Shown: positions 12,655 to 24,204 of the stretch, in pieces
Numbering within the stretch: position 1 is the first letter of the stretch
How the letters are laid out: every line of letters begins with the position of its first letter
From: Episyrphus balteatus
Taxonomy: Eukaryota > Arthropoda > Insecta > Diptera > Syrphidae
Assembly: GCF_945859705.1 (NCBI RefSeq)
Contig: NC_079137.1
Coordinates: 81,365,150-81,429,149 of the forward strand
Reading direction: 5' to 3'
Length of the DNA stretch: 64,000 bases
The notes under the pieces: generated by a model
The model's database searches: none
The model's input: the letters and a program-made list of their open reading frames with translations, nothing else
What the model was told of the DNA's origin: nothing
Made by a program: the position numbers and the translations under genes

Positions 12655-12860
12655 TTCCATGATATTACGATTATAGAGAATGCCAAAAAAGTTGGTCCCG
12701 GAAGTCCGTCTGTCTGTCTGTCTGTATAAGGATCTACATCCTAAACGGATGGACCGATTGACTTCAAATTTGGTATGTAGCATTTTTTGGAGACCCTCCA
12801 GAGGTGTTTTTGGAATTAATTTTTTTGGGCCAAAAATAACGGTACTTGTCATACACCAAT
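12655..12860 (+). mobile_element. mini-me-like core, copy 2
   Basis: GAGAATGCCAAAAAAGTTGG, a short GTCTGTCTGTCTGTCTGT tract and the TCCTAAACGGATGGACCGAT block match copies at 461 and 54453 in order. This copy is embedded within the inverted-repeat element, so the host element has either captured it or evolved from it. Confidence 0.6.
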
Positions 12861-12981
12861 TTCAGTAAAGCTGTAATTGCTCAAAAACGGCTCCAACGAT
12901 TTTGTTTAAAAAATTCAAATGTAAGTTTGAAAACAAGGTCTATCTTCTAATGAAAAAAAATTTTTTGGAAAATCATTATTA

Positions 12982-13283
12982 ACGGTACCTGCCATAGAAC
13001 GGTTTTTTTTAAATCCGATATTCTCCGAAACGGCTTATTCGATTTCAACGAAACTTTTTTTGAAGAAGCACTTATATAACTCAAATATAAGCCAAAAATA
13101 AAATTTCAAAAAAAATAATTTTTGGATTTTTAAAAAAATTTTGAAATTTTTTTTTGAAAAATAAAATTTTCGAAAACGGGACATTGTATTTTTTTGAAAT
13201 TTTGTTTTTAGATGTGGATTAGTGATTTCTACAAAATGGCATACCAATTTTAATTTAAACATTTTTTTTAAAGAAAATCTGTT
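12982..13283 (+). repeat. Tandem duplication, unit 1 (period 443)
   Basis: Begins ACGGTACCTGCCATA and runs to AAAGAAAATCTGTT. It is nearly identical to 13425-13728. The two copies lie inside the 12392-13892 element, and the right copy is continuous with the right terminal arm. Confidence 0.85.
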
Positions 13284-13424
13284 CCTTCTGCCTTCATTTT
13301 TTTTCAAAGTACAAAATCTCGGCAGTGCGCAAGCATGCGCAGCTAAATATTTTTATTTTGAATCAACAATTGATTGGTACACATACCCTATTCGGCTTAA
13401 TGAATGGAACCGAATGGATTTTTT

Positions 13425-13728
13425 ACGGTACCTGCCATAAAACCGTTTTTTTTCAAATCCGATATTCTCCAAAACGGCTTATTCGATTTCAACGAAACTT
13501 TTTGTGAAGAAGCACTTATATAACTCAAATATAAGCCAAAAATAAAATTTCAAAAAAAATAATTTTTGGATTTTTAAAAAAATTTTGAAATTTTTTTTTG
13601 AAAAATTAAATTTTCGAAAACGGGACATTGTATTTTTTTGAAATTTTGTTTTTAAATGTGGATTAGTGATTTCTACAAAATGGCATACCAATTTTAATTT
13701 AAACTTTTTTTTTAAAGAAAATCTGTTT
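13425..13728 (+). repeat. Tandem duplication, unit 2
   Basis: Second copy of 12982-13283, with a handful of substitutions. The intervening 13284-13424 is unrelated. High identity suggests a fairly recent duplication within the element. Confidence 0.85.
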
Positions 13729-13899
13729 TTGGCCGATGATTCCGAAACACCCTGTGAAATAATTTTATTGAAATTCATTGGTATAACAGCCCTAGAAATG
13801 TCCTTCAAATAAAAAAAAAAATTGTACCGCTAACTCAATCCGTTCAAAAGTTATGATTTTTGCAACGAGATAAGTCATTTTGGACAACCGTGTGTTGTT

Positions 13900-14640
13900 T
13901 CACATTTTGTGGTGTTTTTTTTGTAATTTTTTTATTCCTTTGTATTCCAATTTTTTTTCCATTTTTCTCTGACCACAAAATTACTGTGCTTTGAAAAACT
14001 ACAGTTTCTGGTGCGGTCGTTCGGTGGTGGGGTAATATTATAAACATGACACAGGGCCGTAAAGCATCAGGTTTGCACTTTAACAAAGTTGATTGCTGTC
14101 TAAAAGGGGAAATGAAGGGGAAAAGGGAACTCTGATGTGATTGTTCTATTAATGAGTAGGGGTTACGTGGTTGTGTCGTTTTTATTATTCCGGTAGATTC
14201 ATTGTAATTTTTAAGTTGGCCCATTGTTTGGCATTTGAAAGAGAATTGATACATTGTCAGTTGGCATGACATGCGACATGTGAGCTCTGACAGGTCTAAC
14301 AACTATCTTATAAAGTTGTTAACAAATAAAAAGAGAACAAAATAAAAACTATTGTAACGCAAAGTCACTATACCTACCTACCTACTTTTGATACAATTGA
14401 AACAATTGAATTTAAAATGAGTTGACTCTCTTTTAATGGTTTTGTGTCTTGTCTGAATAGCAATTAGTCTTAGTGACAGAATTATATTTATCATAAGCAA
14501 ACTAGCTTCATTAGAATAGGTCAGGTAGTGTTATTAACTAAAGTTGTGGTAAATGACAACTCTGGGAATTTATTTGGAAAAATTATTGGCAAACAAGTGT
14601 TTCAAAGTTCAGTGAAATTAGAGGTAGATAAGAGTTGATA
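13900..14640. other. Unique DNA
   Basis: No feature is recognised. A 152-codon reverse frame spans 13844-14302, but it runs into the transposon arm and has no recognisable domain. Confidence 0.4.
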
Positions 14641-14659
14641 AAACGCAGGTTTTTATAAG

Positions 14660-15535
14660 CGGTATCGACGTATCACAGAGTTCGCAATTTATGTAATCTG
14701 GTTTTAATAGTGTAATCCAACAATATCATAGGCTCATCTGATAAATATCACAGATTTGTTAGTTAATTATCACAAAGCTTAAAATCATGGATTACTCAAG
14801 AAAAAAAGCCAAATTATTCTGAAAACTGTCAAGTGAGAATTTGAAACTATAGACTCTCCAAACCAGATCTGTGATATTTTTAATAGAACCCTGTCATAAC
14901 CCTGTAATACTTATATCTTACAATTATGATCGTAATACTTAGCTCTGATTTTTCAATCGTCAGTTAGACTATCAGAAGAATAAATGTCAATATAAAAAAA
15001 ACTTTTATTCCTAGGAATAAGCTCTATCTGAGGTTTATCTGACTATTGAAAAATTGACCCTTAGTGAAATAACTTTTTATAGGTCTTAGCCTTATTAGTC
15101 TGTGATACATATCAAAACAGTATGTGATATTTGACGAAAAACCCTCTAATACTTATTGAAAATACCGTTGGCAGTTTTCACCCTTATTTTATGCAAGTTT
15201 CTGGAGTAATTTATCATGAAACCTTTCACCTTTTGTGATAGATAACTGTGATATTGACTCTGGAGACCTGTTATCATAGCATAGCGTAAAAAGTCATGAT
15301 TTGAATAAAGTCTTTCATTTTTTACGACCCATTTCTTTAGTAAGTTTCTTACCAAATAATTCTGTGATATTTGTCCGAGAATCCTGTGATATCTATTGGA
15401 AGCTGCGTTTCTTAGTTATCAAATTTATTTGTGATTATTTCAGGAGTAACTGGTGATGATATCCTTCACCATTTTTGATACTTAACAAAACTAATCTGTG
15501 ATATATACCAGAGAAGCCTGTGATACTTATCAGAG
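14660..15535 (+). repeat. K-box (TGTGATA) motif array 1
   Basis: About nine TGTGATA words lie on the + strand, for example 14868, 15233, 15248, 15496 and 15518. Three more are inverted near the left edge. Many carry the extension CTGTGATAYTTATCAGAGAA. TGTGATA is the K-box, the seed match of the miR-2/miR-13 family (established in Drosophila 3' UTRs). Its role here is unknown. The block from about 14832 to 15595 is an inverted copy of 21738-22327. Confidence 0.7.
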
Positions 15536-15595
15536 AAACACCTTATTCTTTATCAAATTTTACTGTGAAAAAGTCCATTTCACTGGCCATTCTAT
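14832..15595 (+). repeat. Large inverted repeat, left arm (partner 21738-22327)
   Basis: Read in reverse, 21738-22327 matches this arm in order. Shared landmarks are CAGATCTGTGATATTTTTAATAGAACCCTG, ending in the block TGTGAAAAAGTCCATTTCAC (compare GTGAAATGGACTTTTCACTG). The left arm is longer because of the 119-bp MITE and smaller indels. The spacer between arms is about 6.1 kb. Confidence 0.8.
14942..15060. mobile_element. 119-bp MITE inserted in K-box array (empty site preserved at 22215)
   Basis: The left end GATTTTTCAAT.GTCAG and the right end CTGACTATTGAAAAATTGAC are inverted copies. TTA is duplicated at 14939-14941 and 15061-15063. The inverted duplicate of this region at 22214-22216 has a single TAA and no insert, giving a direct empty-site comparison. 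A 3-bp TTA/TAA target is the PIF/Harbinger preference; that assignment is inferred. Confidence 0.8.
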
Positions 15596-15639
15596 TCTGA
15601 AACAAATTATTCTGAAAACTTCAAGTGATGTTCTGATGT

Positions 15640-16310
15640 TCAGGGTACACACTTTTGTATTTTCTTTTTTGCATTCCACCATGTTTCTACGTGTGTTCGA
15701 AGCATGTTTATTCAATAATTTTTCTAGTGAAGAAGAAAGTCTCCAAAATACGTATGACTGCATTGACCCTTGTTGTGGAGAAATATTTTTTAATATTTTA
15801 AATTAATTGAAAATTTCTATTCCAAGCATAAATAATCTTAATTTCTTGGTGAAAATAATAAAATCTATTAAGTACATATAAGTCTCCAAAGAGGTAAGGA
15901 AAAGTAGAGATTTTATTTTTTGAAATTTTATTCCTTTCTAATATGCAGTCCACGATTAAATATGAAAGAAGAACATTTTAATCTAAACTTAATAAATCTA
16001 AAAAATAAAATGAAAGCGATAAATGACTTTGTAGAGTTTTGTTTAAAAATAATTATATTCTGCTAGGTTCCAGTTTTTTCAAGATTTGTTTACCTATTGC
16101 ATAAAATTCAAGAAATAAAATTATGTATAAAAACAAATGATTGGAGGGTTTTGTGTTTTCTGCTATTTTCCTAAAATTTGGAGAGTTTTTATTATATCTT
16201 TCAAATTCAATAATTTTTTATTAATGGGAAATAAAAGGGCCTGCAAATTTATTAAACAGCAAATCCACGAATTGTCTGTGTAGAGTTTTCTTATGTGAAA
16301 GATTTAAGTC
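15640..16310 (+). repeat. Dispersed repeat, TCTCCAAA-rich (homologous to 30352-30745)
   Basis: The block has ACCATGTTTCTACGTGTG, GAAGAAAGTCTCCAAA, ATTGACCCTTG.TGTGGAGA and, further right, ATGGGAAATAAAAG and TCTGTGTAGAGTT. All recur in order at 30352-30745 in the same orientation. The second copy lacks about 290 bp from the middle. The family is unnamed and non-coding. Confidence 0.75.
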
Positions 16311-16319
16311 TAGAAATAT

Positions 16320-18135
16320 ATGTGTAATAATGTGCCATATTCATCAATTGATTTGTAACTCATCCCTGGATTTAATTAAGCATTACAAAAGTCTACACCA
16401 TTGAAATTTTAACTATTACAGCGAAGAGATAACGATTCTATCCACGCAATAGCCTCTCTGAGCTCAATTAAATTAATCAAAGAAACCGCGTAATGTATTT
16501 ATTTCGTAATCCACAGAAGCTTGTTTATCCAGCGCATCTTTCATGATCATCACAAATAATTCAAAAAAAGGTTCCTTTCCAACAAAAATGCTACCGAACT
16601 ACCAATTAAATCCAAATCAATGTCAACAATTCCAGAATAAGAAATCTAAGTCTAGACAAAGTCTCTGCTAAAGCTTGTTTTTCGTTCCTTTCAAATCATT
16701 CCTATACAACATACCTATGCTTCTATATCTCTCTGGATCAATCGGGAATAGCCCATCTCTCTCGCTGATGCCATTCATAGATTATACAGATTCATTCGAC
16801 GACGACTACGATGAGGACGACTTCTTCGACCGACACGGCTTTAGATTGCAAGTTTTGTTTTAATTATATTTCTCCTGGTTCGTTTGGCCGTCCATATATG
16901 TATGCAATGTTTGGAGGAACGTGCACAGCAGAGTGCACCACCGGTCTTCTTTTATTGAACCTGTCAGCGGTTTTTTCATTTCCAAGTCCATTATTCTTGC
17001 CACATATGGCAAACGCAACTTCGATAGGGTGGAATATAATTTTCTAAATTGGCAAGGCTTTTCCATCCTCTCAAACACACACAGGCACAAATATACAATA
17101 GGTATCTAGTCGATTTTGTGCTGAATTGGAAAATAGAAAGAAAATTAAAACATTTCCCATGATGATCAACTTTGGAGAGTCTTCAATATAAATTTTGTGA
17201 AGGCATAGTCGTCAGGGAGGAAAAGGGTCAATCAAAATATACCATCACTTTATTCGAAAAGTTTTTTTGTTTGTCTTCCTTTTTTTTTGACGAAGGATGT
17301 GATAGAGAAACATTCAGCTGCAGGTTCTATTATTCAACATTTTTTATCCCAAGCAAGACTGGGGATGAATCATAGCATCACATTGTGCGCCGCACATCTT
17401 CTATTGTGTAAAACTTTTAAAAGGCTATTTTCGAGGAAAGGATAGATGAAGCATCCATACCAACAACAACAACATCACCATCAAGAAACTCACAAAAAAA
17501 ACTAAAGAGAGAAAAGAAAACAGAATACACCGCACTGTGTACACAATCAGGTGTTCTGAATGTTGCCTTTTGTCCTGAACAATTGATGGAATTCCTTCCC
17601 ATCAAAGGTGTAGAACATTGAAAACTGCACTTGTTCTTTCGACATTGATTGAGGCAGAGGGGACCTCTGTATTTTTCGAAAGTAGTTTTCCATTCTTTTG
17701 AATTGTGTTTACCGAGCCTCTCTGTTCTCTATTCAGTACACAATGGAGCCTATATTCAATTTGGGACAAAAGAGAGGGGTTGAATTCATTTTTAATAGAG
17801 GGTTGACGAAATTTCGCAACCATCACAATTATCTATCGAGATTTGTTTTTTTTTTTTCTTGACAATGCCTAATGCGCTTATGTGGGAACAAAAATCCTTA
17901 AAAGGTTTTTGAGTACACTGAACCTTTTCATCGTGTACTGAATCATTCTCAAGATTGACAATATTTCCTCTGGTTATATCGTCTAATTAAATGTCCTATT
18001 GCCAACGACTTATTTATGTGATCAATTCGATAATAATTTTTCATCGTTTATGAGCCTTAGAATGCTGACAAGGAAACATTTAAAAAAAAACAGGGCACAC
18101 ACATCACATTTGATATGAAATGAAAGGCAATCTAG
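16320..18135. other. Mostly unique DNA
   Basis: No gene is recognised. At 16790-16850 a short acidic-codon-rich stretch (GACGACGACTACGATGAGGA) is open, but the frame ends soon and no splice context is evident. The 16900-17860 part is of higher complexity than average. Confidence 0.35.
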
Positions 18136-18169
18136 TAGCCCAGTCATTTTAGTCATTTTTAAGCCCAAT

Positions 18170-19078
18170 CTGCGGAAAAATTCCTACTGGGCTGAATTTT
18201 GGTATACAGCTTAATGACGGCTTTGTTATGAAGATGTGAAAAATCGACATTGATATCGTGTCCGCGTTAAGAGTTATAGGGGTCAAAAGGTCACAAAAAC
18301 TGGTTTTTCACGATTTTCAGCAAAACGGTAAGTCTTATCAAAAAATTTTCAATGCAAGAATTGTAGACCAGATTATTATATATAAAAAGTGTCATGACAC
18401 TTTTTTTCCTAAGACCCACCGTTTCTTAGGTATAACGATTCAAAAAGTTGAAGTTTAGTTGTAATCGTCATAATCCTATTCCTGAAAAAAAAAAACTCCT
18501 AACTGAAAAGTTCCTGAAATTTCATTATTTTTTTAGCTTGAATTTCGTTCCTCAACTGTTAAGAATATAGGGAAACCAAAAAAAAATGGAAATTTTCGCC
18601 ATTTTTCCGATTGGGGCCCTTCTCCCGAAACCATTTAACTGGGAATTTTTGTTTAGAATATGTCTGAAAATATACAGGGTGTGCAATAGAGAATGGACAA
18701 CCCTAAAACGGCTTATAGCAACACTTATGATTGTTCTAAAAACAGATAGAAAAAAGTTCTATCGCAACCAGTTCATAAAATATGGACTTTTTTTCGTTCA
18801 GTGTATTTTAAATTTTATCATCTTATGTTTTCGTTCACTACAACCACGAATGAATGAATTTTATTTATTTCTTTTTTTTTATAATTTTCTACAATAATTG
18901 GATGAGTACATAAAAGCTTTAAAAATTTCATAGCTATTGCACATTTTCGTAAAAAAAATTTTGAAATCTGTTTTTTGATGCAAAATGTAAAAAAAATATT
19001 TTATGAAAAATTTTAAACACCTGTGGTATAAAATAAATCTATAGAAACCTAGGTGGCCTACTTTCTTAAAAATATTCT
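18170..19078 (+). repeat. Giant palindrome, left arm
   Basis: About 908 bp are nearly identical, in reverse complement, to 19088-19994. Two reading frames (18258-18458 and 18586-18897) are repeated unchanged on the opposite strand of the other arm (19706-19906 and 19269-19628), which shows that divergence is minimal. These frames match no family I know and are probably incidental. Confidence 0.95.
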
Positions 19079-19087
19079 GGTATAAGG

Positions 19088-19994
19088 AGAATATTTTTAA
19101 GAAAGATGGCCACCTAGGTTTCTATAGATTTATTTTATACCACAGGTGTTTAAAATTCTTCATAAAATATTTTTTTTACATTTTGCATCAAAAAACAGAT
19201 TTCAAAATTTTTTTTACGAAAATGTGCAATAGCTATGAAATTTTTAAAGCTTTTATGTACTCATCCAATTATTGTAGAAAATTATAAAAAAAAAGAAATA
19301 AATAAAATTCATTCATTCGTGGTTGTAGTGAACGAAAACATAAGATGATAAAATTTAAAATACACTGAACGAAAAAAAGTCCATATTTTATGAACTGGTT
19401 GCGATAGAACTTTTTTCTATCTGTTTTTAGAACAATCATAAGTGTTGCTATAAGCCGTTTTAGGGTTGTCCATTCTCTATTGCACACCCTGTATATTTTC
19501 AGACATATTCTAAACAAAAATTCCCAGTTAAATGGTTTCGGGAGAAGGGCCCCAATCGGAAAAATGGCGAAAATTTCCATTTTTTTTTGGTTTCCCCAAA
19601 TTCTTAACAGTTGAGGAACGAAATTCAAGCTAAAAAAATAATGAAATTTCAGGAACTTTTCAGTTAGGAGTTTTTTTTTCAGGAATAGGATTATGACGAT
19701 TACAACTAAACTTCAACTTTTTGAATCGTTATACCTAAGAAACGGTGGGTCTTAGGAAAAAAAGTGTCATGACACTTTTTATATATAATAATCTGGTCTA
19801 CAATTCTTGCATTGAAAATTTTTTGATAAGACTTACCGTTTTGCTGAAAATCGTGAAAAACCAGTTTTTGTGACCTTTTGACCCCTATAACTCTTAACGC
19901 GGACACGATATCAATGTCGATTTTTCACATCTTCATAACAAAGCCGTCATTAAGCTGTATACCAAAATTCAGCCCAGTAGGAATTTTTCCGCAG
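19088..19994 (-). repeat. Giant palindrome, right arm
   Basis: Partner of 18170-19078, separated by a nine-base loop (19079-19087). Outside the arms a weaker match (CAGT.ATTTTAG) extends the ends to about 18141 and 20013. Very long, nearly perfect arms fit a foldback transposon or a hairpin-RNA locus. No transposase is present. Confidence 0.95.
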
Positions 19995-20076
19995 ATAAAA
20001 CCTAAAATTACTGGACTATAGGTAACACACGCGAATCCCCATTTCAAGACAATTTCTCTATAAACTGATTCTGCAC

Positions 20077-20789
20077 TAGTGATGGGAATCAACGAATAAA
20101 AACTATCAAAATAGTTCTAAAATATTCATTAATTCGATAGTTTTGAATCATTCATTCATTTAGTTACTATGTTAATTCGAATAATTTTTTGTTTCGATAT
20201 TTTTTTCATTCGAATAGTTTTTTATTCGAATATTTTTTTTTTATTCGATAGTTGTTTTCATAGTTTTTCATGCGAATAGTTTTTTTTAGTCGATAGTTTT
20301 TTCATTCTAATAGTTTTTTTATTCGATAGTTTTTTCATTCGAAAAATTTTTTATTCGATAGTTTTTTTTCATTTGAATAGTTTTTTTATACTATAGTTTT
20401 TCATTCGAATAGTTTTTTTAGTCGATAGTTTTTTCATTCTAATAGTTTTTTTATTCGATAGTTTTTTCATTCGAAAAATTTTTTATTCGATAGTTTTTTC
20501 ATTCGAATATTTTTTTTTAATTTGATAGTTTTTTTCATTCGAATAGTCGTTTTTTTATAGGATAGTTTTTTCATGGGAATCGTTTTTTTATTCGATAGTT
20601 TTTTCATTCGAAATTTTTTTTGTATTCAATAGTTTTTTCATTGGAATAGTTTTTTTTTTCCGATAGTTTATGCGATATTTTATTCGATAGTTTTTATTTG
20701 ATAGTTGTATTCAATAGTTTTTATTCGAATGAATGAATAATTGAATGAACTATTCGATAGTTCAAATCATTCGATAGTTCCCATCACTA
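20077..20789. mobile_element. hAT-like MITE with expanded TTCGATAGTTTTTT interior
   Basis: The left end TAGTGATGGGAA and the right end TTCCCATCACTA are inverted. Flanking 8-mers TTCTGCAC and TTTTGTCC match at five of eight sites, a possible decayed hAT-type duplication. The interior is a tandem array of ~18-bp half-units alternating ATTCGATAGTTTTTT and CATTCGAATAGTTTTTT, more than 30 in all, so most of the element is satellite-like. Confidence 0.65.
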
Positions 20790-20799
20790 TTTTGTCCTC

Positions 20800-21640
20800 A
20801 GGTACCTACTGCAAAAAACTAAAAACAAAAAAAAAAAACAGCAATTGATGATAACTTATTGCATCAGCCACAAGATGGCGATGGCGTGTTGTGTTGCATC
20901 TCTCCAAAGCCCGATACCTACCTTTTACTTGTTTTGGCCGATATCAATGCCAATAACGTTGCAAGACAAAACGACACAAAAAAAAACAAAGTGGTTCAGC
21001 AGAGTCAAAAGCAACAGGCATCAACAACAGAAAAAGAGAAGAAACTCAAACAGAAAGACCCCATAATTATTAATTGCGGCATGAATCAGAAATAAATATC
21101 GCCAATTGCTATTCCAAGCCATGACCATGATAAATCGATTTGCCAGCAAGATACAGCGCGAGATAGTCTCTCTCTGTGGTGCGAGAGTGTTCTTTTGGTT
21201 TTTCAGCTTCGAAATGAGGTTCCCATTCGATAGAAGGAGGAGGATCATAGCCATCAGGGAACCGGTTAAACTTTATGAGGCTGGCAGATGGACAGCGCAA
21301 AGTGGTTAAGTTTTTTTTTTTTTGTGTTTCTTCTGTTTTTTTGGTTGTTTCTTATTTAAAAGGTGCTGCAGTGCAAAATTGAAAAATAATAAAAAAAAAA
21401 AAGATAAACGTCTATTGTTCATTTGCACGTAAAGTCATCTGGTTTTTTTTTTTTGCTTTTTGTTCTAAAAAACACATCAAAAGTCACACAGCTCCTCGCA
21501 CAGATGGCGTGTGTGTTGTGTGATTTCAAATTGAAATTTATTTTAGTGGCAAATGTTTATCGAAGCTAGTGTATATTGAAAGAATTAGACAATTTATTGG
21601 AAGAATTTTAATAAATTGATTTTTTTTTTTCTTATTCTAG
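20800..21640. other. Unique DNA with A/T tracts
   Basis: No gene is recognised. The region has several mononucleotide runs and moderately complex DNA at 20840-21310. Short overlapping frames on both strands have no recognisable domain. Confidence 0.35.
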
Positions 21641-21659
21641 AAACTTGTAAGTGTTCCAT

Positions 21660-22290
21660 ATTCTGTGATATATTTTATTTTCATTTGCAGATATGAAACC
21701 ATAAGAAAAGTTTGAAGGATTTCTTGGAAACTTCATGGTAGAATGGTACGGTGAAATGGACTTTTCACTGTAAAATTTGATAGAGAATAAGGTGTTTCTC
21801 AGATAAGTATCACAGGTTTCTCCGGCATATATCACAGAATATTTTTGTTAAGTATCACGAACGGTGAAGGATATCATCACCAGTTACTACTGAAATGATC
21901 ACGAAGTAATTCGATGACTTAGAACAGTAGCTTCCAATGGATATCACAGGGTTCTGGGGCTAATATCACAGATTAATATGGTAAGAGATTTAATAATGAA
22001 ACGTTTTTTTAGTAAAAAAAAAGTAAAGGTTTATTCAAATCATGACTTATCACGCTTTGCTCTGATAAATATCACAGGTCCCAACAGAAAATATCACAGT
22101 TTATTTTGTTATCTATAACAATGAGTATTAGAGGGTTTTTCGTTAAATATCACAGACTATTCTGATATGTATCACAGAATTATTAGGTTAAGACCTATGA
22201 AAAGCTATTTCGCTAAGTATTACGATCATAATTGTAAGATGTAGGTATTACAGGGGTATGACAGGGTTCTATTAAAAATATCACAGATCT
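21660..22290 (-). repeat. K-box motif array 2 (inverted)
   Basis: About nine TATCACA words (reverse of TGTGATA) occur, for example near 21809, 21828, 21936, 21964, 22068, 22148 and 22277, plus variants such as TATCACG. One forward copy lies at about 21663. The block is the inverted duplicate of array 1 over 21738-22327. Confidence 0.7.
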
Positions 22291-22327
22291 GGTCTGGAGA
22301 GTGTATAGTTTCAAATCCTCACTCATT
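21738..22327 (-). repeat. Large inverted repeat, right arm (partner 14832-15595)
   Basis: Matches the left arm in reverse, including the flanks of the MITE empty site at 22214-22216. A transcript spanning both arms could fold into a long imperfect duplex that presents K-box sequence. Whether it is transcribed is not known. Confidence 0.8.
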
Positions 22328-22329
22328 TA

Positions 22330-24170
22330 ATTTAATGTTTTGATAAGTTAAAAAACTGTTAAATCTCATTCAGTTGAACTTGTCATGTAAAATCGAAGAG
22401 GCGACTTAATTTATCGAAAATAAAAAGATATTAGCCCTCTCTTGAATAAAAAAAAGTCTCCAAATACACTTGCCTATCCAATTTTTTACACAATTGTTTC
22501 TACCTAAACCTCTTTTACTTAAAGAAAAAACAATATAATTTTCACATCTTCTTTCAGACTAAAAAGATCCAAATAAAAATATTTAATTTTCACTTACAAA
22601 ACTGAAACTAAAATTATAGAACTTCAGCCATGCATGCGGTAGCTATCCGTATATATTCCGCCCATACACACCATTCGGCTTGCATTAAATTCCCATTAGC
22701 ATCCTACACACATGTGAACGTATCGTCTTAATTACAAACTAATTCAAACAAAACGAAAAACATATCTTATACTTACGAGAAAAGGTGAACGAACAACTGG
22801 TTCCAAGTAGTTTGGGTTTGTAGAGTTGAAGAAGTCTTTAAGGTTGGTATGAGTTATCCCAAAAATAAATCTAAGCTCTGAAATTTACGGGCGTAAGATG
22901 ACACTCCACAATCGATTTAAATGTCACCCTGTTTAAGGCAACTTTGTCATGATACCCCTCCGGCTTTTGATAACTTATACCCTTCACTTAAACACCTCTC
23001 TCTATCTCTCCAATAATAGGTTAGAGCTTATCTTTGGACTTTTAAAAAGCAATATACTTTGCCTAAAATCAAGATAAACCCCTCAACCCATTTTATAAAG
23101 CTTCTCAATTTCTAATCGCTGACTCACGACTCCAACCAAGCAACAATCCGCAAGTAGAATAAAACTGGATGGAAACTCAAACCTCATAGATTTCCTGGGT
23201 CCAATCTTATTACAACAAAATTGAAAGGTCTGATTTATTTGCCCAACCGCATTAAAAAAAAAAAAAAAAAAAAACAGTCTCAGATGTAGTCTTTAAGTCT
23301 TGAGAGTCTTTTACAATGTATAAATGCTGCGTGGGCCTTCAAAGATATACTTTGTAATGTTGGATATGACTTACCTCTCTTACCTCCTGCCGTAAATTGG
23401 AGAGATGATGGAGGCAATCTTTTAAGTCGTGTTTGGAAAGAACTTAAAGATAGCCCTGATTGTGTATAGTAGACGAACACACGAGGCTTGTCCGTTCAAC
23501 TTTTTTTTTTTTTTTTAGGGATTAGTTTCTTTTAAGTCTTTGATAGGTTTTTTTTTATAGCCTCTGGTTCATAGTTAGTTAGTTTTTTTTTGGACTCCAT
23601 ACAAAGTTAAGTGCCTTGTTTGGTTAATGGTTCTATGGCAAAGTGACTCAACACAAAAAAAAAAAAAAACATAATCAAATCAGATAGAGAGCAATGAGCT
23701 ACTGGTTTTCGATTTTAGGCTTTTCATTCGATTTAATAGGCATAGGAGTTTCAGAGTTTGCCTTTTTCACATTATTTGATTAATTACTTTTGATAGCTTT
23801 CGATAGAGCAAAAGTCTATGAGTGTGTGTAGAGGTATCCTATAAGTTATGGGTATCTTTATTGGTACCTCTCTATGGTATATAAAATGTAAATATCATCA
23901 AACTCAAAAGTGAAAGTTAACCTTGGTTATACTTGCAAGAAGACCATCATCATTTTGGGTTCGGTCGGTTTGGTTGGTTTGGTTTGAATTTGAGTGGATT
24001 AATATGAGGATAAGTCAAGATGATGACAATCAGTTTTATTGAAGTCATATTAAAGTATGATGAACATGAATTATAGTTTAGTTGAGGGAATTTTTTGATT
24101 TAGTTTTCTGGTTTTTAGATAAGTTTTGTTGGTTTTAGAGAAGTTTTAAGTTTAACGTTTGGTCGTCTTT
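22330..24170. other. Unique DNA with long homopolymer runs
   Basis: A-run near 23253-23274 and T-run near 23501-23516. No gene or transposon ends are recognised. One TCTCCAAA word lies near 22457. Confidence 0.4.
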
Positions 24171-24204
24171 ATACTTGAAGCTTTTTATCTTGGTGACACA
24201 AATC

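Larger units (their letters stand above)
12392..13892. mobile_element. Inverted-repeat DNA transposon, Transib-like, carrying mini-me sequence
   Basis: The outer arms are about 230 bp. The left begins CACTGTTGTCCAAAATGACT and the right ends with its complement, ending AACCGTG. A perfect 5-bp duplication TGTTG flanks the element (12387-12391 and 13893-13897). A 5-bp duplication with ends starting CAC is typical of Transib-type elements; the superfamily is inferred. Inside lie a mini-me-like core (12655-12860) and a tandem duplication. There is no transposase. Confidence 0.75.

Noticed and set aside
13844..14302. 152-codon reverse frame
   Set aside because: Begins in unique DNA and ends inside the transposon arm; no domain is recognised.
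14660..15535. CRISPR-like array
   Set aside because: Spacing is irregular, the core is only 7-8 bp, and the sequence is eukaryotic in character.
18586..19628. Matching 103- and 119-codon frames on opposite strands
   Set aside because: Their identity follows from the palindrome arms. The protein has no recognisable domain and carries a K/F-rich composition, so I treat it as incidental.
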